Source: Oxytricha trifallax
Taxonomy: Eukaryota > Ciliophora > Spirotrichea > Sporadotrichida > Oxytrichidae
Reading direction: 5' to 3'
Assembly (NCBI GenBank): GCA_000711775.1
Contig: ARYC01001885.1
Span: forward strand, 1-64,000
Length of the DNA: 64,000 bases
In this document: piece after piece, positions 56,997 to 64,000 of the stretch
Position numbering within the stretch: position 1 is the stretch's first letter
Layout: every line of letters begins with the position of its first letter
Notes under the pieces: model-generated
What the model saw: the letters and a program-made list of their open reading frames with translations, nothing else
The model's database searches: none
Told to the model about the DNA's origin: nothing
Made by a program: the position numbers and the translations under genes

Positions 56997-59900
56997 TTAA
57001 AACAGAAAATACGGAACAAAAGGACGGGGATTTCAGCGCTTGCAATCAATTTTGTCCAAAGTTCTGATAGATTTGTGACTTCGAATGTAGGACGAATTGC
57101 AACTTTCATCAAAATTTCACTATTGTTGTATGAACGGAAAAACGATCCGGAATTTTTTCAACTACACTCACGAGAAATCCAAGGAAAGATCAAACAGAAG
57201 ATAAGGAACAAAAGGACGGGGATTTCAGCGCTTGCAATCAATTTTGTCCAAAGTTCTGATAGATTTGTGACTTCGAATGTAGGACGAATTGCAACTTTCA
57301 TCAAAATTTCACTTTTGTTGTATGAACGGAAAAACGATCCGGAATTTTTTCAACTACACTCACGAGAAATCCAAGGAAAGATCAAACAGAAGATAAGGAA
57401 CAAAAGTACGGGGATTTCAGCGCTTGCAATCAATTTTGTCCAAAGTTCTGATAGATTTGTGACTTCGAATGTAGGACGAATTGCAACTTTCATCAAAATT
57501 TCACTTTTGTTGTATGAACGGAAAAACGATCCGGAATTTTTTCAACTACACTCACGAGAAATCCAAGGAAAGATCAAACAGAAGATAAGGAACAAAAGTA
57601 CGGGGATTTCAGCGCTTGCAATCAATTTTGTCCAAAGTTCTGATAGATTTGTGACTTCGAATGTAGGACGAATTGCAACTTTCATCAAAATTTCACTATT
57701 GTTGTATGAACGGAAAATCGATCCGGAATTTTTTCAACTACACTCACGAGAAATCCAAGGAAAGATCAAACAGAAGATAAGGAACAAAAGGACGGGGATT
57801 TCAGCGCTTGCAATCAATTTTGTCCAAAGTTCTGATAGATTTGTGACTTCGAATGTAGGACGAATTGCAACTTTCATCAAAATTTCACTTTTGTTGTATG
57901 AACGGAAAAACGATCCGGAATTTTTTCAACTACACTCACGAGAAATCCAAGGAAAGATCAAACAGAAGATAAGGAACAAAAGTACGGGGATTTCAGCGCT
58001 TGCAATCAATTTTGTCCAAAGTTCTGATAGATTTGTGACTTCGAATGTAGGACGAATTGCAACTTTCATCAAAATTTCACTTTTGTTGTATGAACGGAAA
58101 AACGATCCGGAATTTTTTCAACTACACTCACGAGAAATCCAAGGAAAGATCAAACAGAAGATAAGGAACAAAAGTACGGGGATTTCAGCGCTTGCAATCA
58201 ATTTTGTCCAAAGTTCTGATAGATTTGTGACTTCGAATGTAGGACGAATTGCAACTTTCATCAAAATTTCACTATTGTTGTATGAACGGAAAAACGATCC
58301 GGAATTTTTTCAACTACACTCACGAGAAATCCAAGGAAAGATCAAACAGAAGATAAGGAACAAAAGGACGGGGATTTCAGCGCTTGCAATCAATTTTGTC
58401 CAAAGTTCTGATAGATTTGTGACTTCGAATGTAGGACGAATTGCAACTTTCATCAAAATTTCACTTTTGTTGTATGAACGGAAAAACGATCCGGAATTTT
58501 TTCAACTACACTCACGAGAAATCCAAGGAAAGATCAAACAGAAGATAAGGAACAAAAGGACGGGGATTTCAGCGCTTGCAATCAATTTTGTCCAAAGTTC
58601 TGATAGATTTGTGACTTCGAATGTAGGACGAATTGCAACTTTCATCAAAATTTCACTATTGTTGTATGAACGGAAAAACGATCCGGAATTTTTTCAACTA
58701 CACTCACGAGAAATCCACGGAAAGATCAAACAGAAGATAAGGAACAAAAGGACGGGGATTTCAGCGCTTGCAATCAATTTTGTCCAAAGTTCTGATAGAT
58801 TTGTGACTTCGAATGTAGGACGAATTGCAACTTATCATCAAAATTTCACTATTGTTGTATGAACGGAAAAACGATCCGGAATTTTTTCAACTACACTCAC
58901 GAGAAATCCAAGGAAAGATCAAACAGAAGATAAGGAACAAAAGGACGGGGATTTCAGCGCTTGCAATCAATTTTGTCCAAAGTTCTGATAGATTTGTGAC
59001 TTCGAATGTAGGACGAATTGCAACTTTCATCAAAATTTCACTATTGTTGTATGAACGGAAAAACGATCCGGAATTTTTTCAACTACACTCACGAGAAATC
59101 CACGGAAAGATCAAACAGAAGATAAGGAACAAAAGGACGGGGATTTCAGCGCTTGCAATCAATTTTGTCCAAAGTTCTGATAGATTTGTGACTTCGAATG
59201 TAGGACGAATTGCAACTTTCATCAAAATTTCACTATTGTTGTATGAACGGAAAAACGATCCGGAATTTTTTCAACTACACTCACGAGAAATCCAAGGAAA
59301 GATCAAACAGAAGATAAGGAACAAAAGTACGGGGATTTCAGCGCTTGCAATCAATTTTGTCCAAAGTTCTGATAGATTTGTGACTTCGAATGTAGGACGA
59401 ATTGCAACTTTCATCAAAATTTCACTATTGTTGTATGAACGGAAAAACGATCCGGAATTTTTTCAACTACACTCACGAGAAATCCACGGAAAGATCAAAC
59501 AGAAGATAAGGAACAAAAGGACGGGGATTTCAGCGCTTGCAATCAATTTTGTCCAAAGTTCTGATAGATTTGTGACTTCGAATGTAGGACGAATTGCAAC
59601 TTTCATCAAAATTTCACTATTGTTGTATGAACGGAAAAACGATCCGGAATTTTTTCAACTACACTCACGAGAAATCCACGGAAAGATCAAACAGAAGATA
59701 AGGAACAAAAGGACGGGGATTTCAGCGCTTGCAATCAATTTTGTCCAAAGTTCTGATAGATTTGTGACTTCGAATGTAGGACGAATTGCAACTTTCATCA
59801 AAATTTCACTATTGTTGTATGAACGGAAAAACGATCCGGAATTTTTTCAACTACACTCACGAGAAATCCAAGGAAAGATCAAACAGAAGATAAGGAACAA

Positions 59901-62900
59901 AAGGACGGGGATTTCAGCGCTTGCAATCAATTTTGTCCAAAGTTCTGATAGATTTGTGACTTCGAATGTAGGACGAATTGCAACTTTCATCAAAATTTCA
60001 CTATTGTTGTATGAACGGAAAAACGATCCGGAATTTTTTCAACTACACTCACGAGAAATCCAAGGAAAGATCAAACAGAAGATAAGGAACAAAAGTACGG
60101 GGATTTCAGCGCTTGCAATCAATTTTGTCCAAAGTTCTGATAGATTTGTGACTTCGAATGTAGGACGAATTGCAACTTTCATCAAAATTTCACTTTTGTT
60201 GTATGAACGGAAAAACGATCCGGAATTTTTTCAACTACACTCACGAGAAATCCAAGGAAAGATCAAACAGAAGATAAGGAACAAAAGGACGGGGATTTCA
60301 GCGCTTGCAATCAATTTTGTCCAAAGTTCTGATAGATTTGTGACTTCGAATGTAGGACGAATTGCAACTTTCATCAAAATTTCACTTTTGTTGTATGAAC
60401 GGAAAAACGATCCGGAATTTTTTCAACTACACTCACGAGAAATCCAAGGAAAGATCAAACAGAAGATAAGGAACAAAAGTACGGGGATTTCAGCGCTTGC
60501 AATCAATTTTGTCCAAAGTTCTGATAGATTTGTGACTTCGAATGTAGGACGAATTGCAACTTTCATCAAAATTTCACTTTTGTTGTATGAACGGAAAAAC
60601 GATCCGGAATTTTTTCAACTACACTCACGAGAAATCCAAGGAAAGATCAAACAGAAGATAAGGAACAAAAGTACGGGGATTTCAGCGCTTGCAATCAATT
60701 TTGTCCAAAGTTCTGATAGATTTGTGACTTCGAATGTAGGACGAATTGCAACTTTCATCAAAATTTCACTATTGTTGTATGAACGGAAAAACGATCCGGA
60801 ATTTTTTCAACTACACTCACGAGAAATCCAAGGAAAGATCAAACAGAAGATAAGGAACAAAAGGACGGGGATTTCAGCGCTTGCAATCAATTTTGTCCAA
60901 AGTTCTGATAGATTTGTGACTTCGAATGTAGGACGAATTGCAACTTTCATCAAAATTTCACTTTTGTTGTATGAACGGAAAAACGATCCGGAATTTTTTC
61001 AACTACACTCACGAGAAATCCAAGGAAAGATCAAACAGAAGATAAGGAACAAAAGTACGGGGATTTCAGCGCTTGCAATCAATTTTGTCCAAAGTTCTGA
61101 TAGATTTGTGACTTCGAATGTAGGACGAATTGCAACTTTCATCAAAATTTCACTATTGTTGTATGAACGGAAAAACGATCCGGAATTTTTTCAACTAAAC
61201 TCACGAGAAATCCACGGAAAGATCAAACAGAAGATAAGGAACAAAAGGACGGGGATTTCAGCGCTTGCAATCAATTTTGTCCAAAGTTCTGATAGATTTG
61301 TGACTTCGAATGTAGGACGAATTGCAACTTTCATCAAAATTTCACTATTGTTGTATGAACGGAAAAACGATCCGGAATTTTTTCAACTACACTCACGAGA
61401 AATCCAAGGAAAGATCAAACAGAAGATAAGGAACAAAAGGACGGGGATTTCAGCGCTTGCAATCAATTTTGTCCAAAGTTCTGATAGATTTGTGACTTCG
61501 AATGTAGGACGAATTGCAACTTTCATCAAAATTTCACTATTGTTGTATGAACGGAAAAACGATCCGGAATTTTTTCAACTAAACTCACGAGAAATCCACG
61601 GAAAGATCAAACAGAAGATAAGGAACAAAAGGACGGGGATTTCAGCGCTTGCAATCAATTTTGTCCAAAGTTCTGATAGATTTGTGACTTCGAATGTAGG
61701 ACGAATTGCAACTTTCATCAAAATTTCCTATTGTTGTATGAACGGAAAATCGATCCGGAATTTTTTCAACTACACTCACGAGAAATCCAAGGAAAGATCA
61801 AACAGAAGATAAGGAACAAAAGGACGGGGATTTCAGCGCTTGCAATCAATTTTGTCCAAAGTTCTGATAGATTTGTGACTTCGAATGTAGGACGAATTGC
61901 AACTTTCATCAAAATTTCACTATTGTTGTATGAACGGAAAAACGATCCGGAATTTTTTCAACTAAACTCACGAGAAATCCACGGAAAGATCAAACAGAAG
62001 ATAAGGAACAAAAGGACGGGGATTTCAGCGCTTGCAATCAATTTTGTCCAAAGTTCTGATAGATTTGTGACTTCGAATGTAGGACGAATTGCAACTTTCA
62101 TCAAAATTTCACTATTGTTGTATGAACGGAAAAACGATCCGGAATTTTTTCAACTACACTCACGAGAAATCCAAGGAAAGATCAAACAGAAGATAAGGAA
62201 CAAAAGGACGGGGATTTCAGCGCTTGCAATCAATTTTGTCCAAAGTTCTGATAGATTTGTGACTTCGAATGTAGGACGAATTGCAACTTTCATCAAAATT
62301 TCACTTTTGTTGTATGAACGGAAAAACGATCCGGAATTTTTTCAACTACACTCACGAGAAATCCAAGGAAAGATCAAACAGAAGATAAGGAACAAAAGTA
62401 CGGGGATTTCAGCGCTTGCAATCAATTTTGTCCAAAGTTCTGATAGATTTGTGACTTCGAATGTAGGACGAATTGCAACTTTCATCAAAATTTCACTATT
62501 GTTGTATGAACGGAAAAACGATCCGGAATTTTTTCAACTACACTCACGAGAAATCCAAGGAAAGATCAAACAGAAGATAAGGAACAAAAGGACGGGGATT
62601 TCAGCGCTTGCAATCAATTTTGTCCAAAGTTCTGATAGATTTGTGACTTCGAATGTAGGACGAATTGCAACTTTCATCAAAATTTCCTATTGTTGTATGA
62701 ACGGAAAATCGATCCGGAATTTTTTCAACTACACTCACGAGAAATCCAAGGAAAGATCAAACAGAAGATAAGGAACAAAAGGACGGGGATTTCAGCGCTT
62801 GCAATCAATTTTGTCCAAAGTTCTGATAGATTTGTGACTTCGAATGTAGGACGAATTGCAACTTTCATCAAAATTTCACTTTTGTTGTATGAACGGAAAA

Positions 62901-64000
62901 ACGATCCGGAATTTTTTCAACTACACTCACGAGAAATCCAAGGAAAGATCAAACAGAAGATAAGGAACAAAAGTACGGGGATTTCAGCGCTTGCAATCAA
63001 TTTTGTCCAAAGTTCTGATAGATTTGTGACTTCGAATGTAGGACGAATTGCAACTTTCATCAAAATTTCACTTTTGTTGTATGAACGGAAAAACGATCCG
63101 TAATTTTTTCAACTACACTCACGAGAAATCCAAGGAAAGATCAAACAGAAGATAAGGAACAAAAGGACGGGGATTTCAGCGCTTGCAATCAATTTTGTCC
63201 AAAGTTCTGATAGATTTGTGACTTCGAATGTAGGACGAATTGCAACTTTCATCAAAATTTCACTATTGTTGTATGAACGGAAAAACGATCCGGAATTTTT
63301 TCAACTACACTCACGAGAAATCCAAGGAAAGATCAAACAGAAGATAAGGAACAAAAGGACGGGGATTTCAGCGCTTGCAATCAATTTTGTCCAAAGTTCT
63401 GATAGATTTGTGACTTCGAATGTAGGACGAATTGCAACTTTCATCAAAATTTCACTTTTGTTGTATGAACGGAAAAACGATCCGGAATTTTTTCAACTAC
63501 ACTCACGAGAAATCCAAGGAAAGATCAAACAGAAGATAAGGAACAAAAGTACGGGGATTTCAGCGCTTGCAATCAATTTTGTCCAAAGTTCTGATAGATT
63601 TGTGACTTCGAATGTAGGACGAATTGCAACTTTCATCAAAATTTCACTTTTGTTGTATGAACGGAAAAACGATCCGGAATTTTTTCAACTACACTCACGA
63701 GAAATCCAAGGAAAGATCAAACAGAAGATAAGGAACAAAAGTACGGGGATTTCAGCGCTTGCAATCAATTTTGTCCAAAGTTCTGATAGATTTGTGACTT
63801 CGAATGTAGGACGAATTGCAACTTTCATCAAAATTTCACTATTGTTGTATGAACGGAAAAACGATCCGGAATTTTTTCAACTACACTCACGAGAAATCCA
63901 AGGAAAGATCAAACAGAAGATAAGGAACAAAAGGACGGGGATTTCAGCGCTTGCAATCAATTTTGTCCAAAGTTCTGATAGATTTGTGACTTCGAATGTA
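56997..64000 (+). repeat. 192-bp tandem satellite, about 36 units, continues past the window
   Basis: Successive GGACGGGGATTTCAG anchors are 192 bp apart (57022, 57214 and so on), running uninterrupted to the last base. Units are nearly identical and differ at a few recurrent sites: GGACG/GTACG, CTATTG/CTTTTG, AAACGAT/AATCGAT, CCAAGG/CCACGG and CTACAC/CTAAAC. One unit has an insertion (near 58833) and two have a one-base deletion (near 61727 and 62686). Because 192 is divisible by three and one frame lacks stops, it reads as a repeated 64-residue peptide, but this is probably incidental. Confidence 0.97.

Noticed and set aside
57075-63103. A giant protein made of 64-residue repeats encoded by the satellite
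   Set aside because: The open frame follows from a unit length divisible by three. Variants are mostly non-synonymous and three indels break the frame, so it fits satellite DNA better than a gene.
57000-64000. A CRISPR array
   Set aside because: Units are contiguous 192-bp repeats with no unique spacers, in a eukaryotic nuclear context.

Overview
The window reads as germline (micronuclear) DNA of a spirotrichous ciliate of the Oxytricha/Stylonychia type. Four lines of evidence agree. (1) Conserved proteins translate only if TAA and TAG are read as glutamine and TGA is the sole stop. (2) Coding pieces are separated by short AT-rich internal eliminated sequences (IESs). Each IES is bounded by a short direct repeat (pointer), and keeping one pointer copy restores the reading frame. 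(3) There are three TBE (telomere-bearing element) transposons with C4A4/G4T4 ends. (4) A long tandem satellite runs off the right edge. The genus is inferred, not proven.

Layout. 1-1420: the end of a TBE. 2016-9852: four compact genes, namely a PEX3-like peroxin (+), a BBOF1-like basal-body coiled-coil protein (+), a UBTD-type ubiquitin-domain protein (-), and a TRIM37-like RING/B-box protein (-) that lacks its C-terminal half here. 10572-16516: an ABCC-type ABC transporter (-) whose segments (MDSs) are scrambled. Physical order along the minus strand is A-B-N-C, but pointers of 9, 13 and 14 bp give the expressed order N-A-C-B. 16585-25560: two large coiled-coil/Q-rich genes (-), separated by an inverted-repeat element and a GC-rich insert flanked by a 15-bp duplication. 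26895-32150: a mitochondrial carrier, a second RING/B-box gene and a multi-pass membrane protein (+). 32600-42330: Q/N-rich and coiled-coil fragments, a duplicated 159-bp coding block, a syntaxin C-terminus, and long AT-rich stretches.

43269-54870 holds two near-complete TBEs. Each carries a transposase, a 22-kDa ORF and a 57-kDa zinc-finger/kinase ORF, in different states of decay. The second TBE sits inside the coding sequence of a coiled-coil protein (48868-55203) with a perfect AAT duplication, so exact excision would restore the gene. About 57000-64000 is a 192-bp tandem satellite of roughly 36 units. It is open in one frame but looks non-coding.

The genes do not form a pathway or operon. 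What they share is a dependence on programmed DNA elimination, and in one case reordering, to become functional somatic genes.
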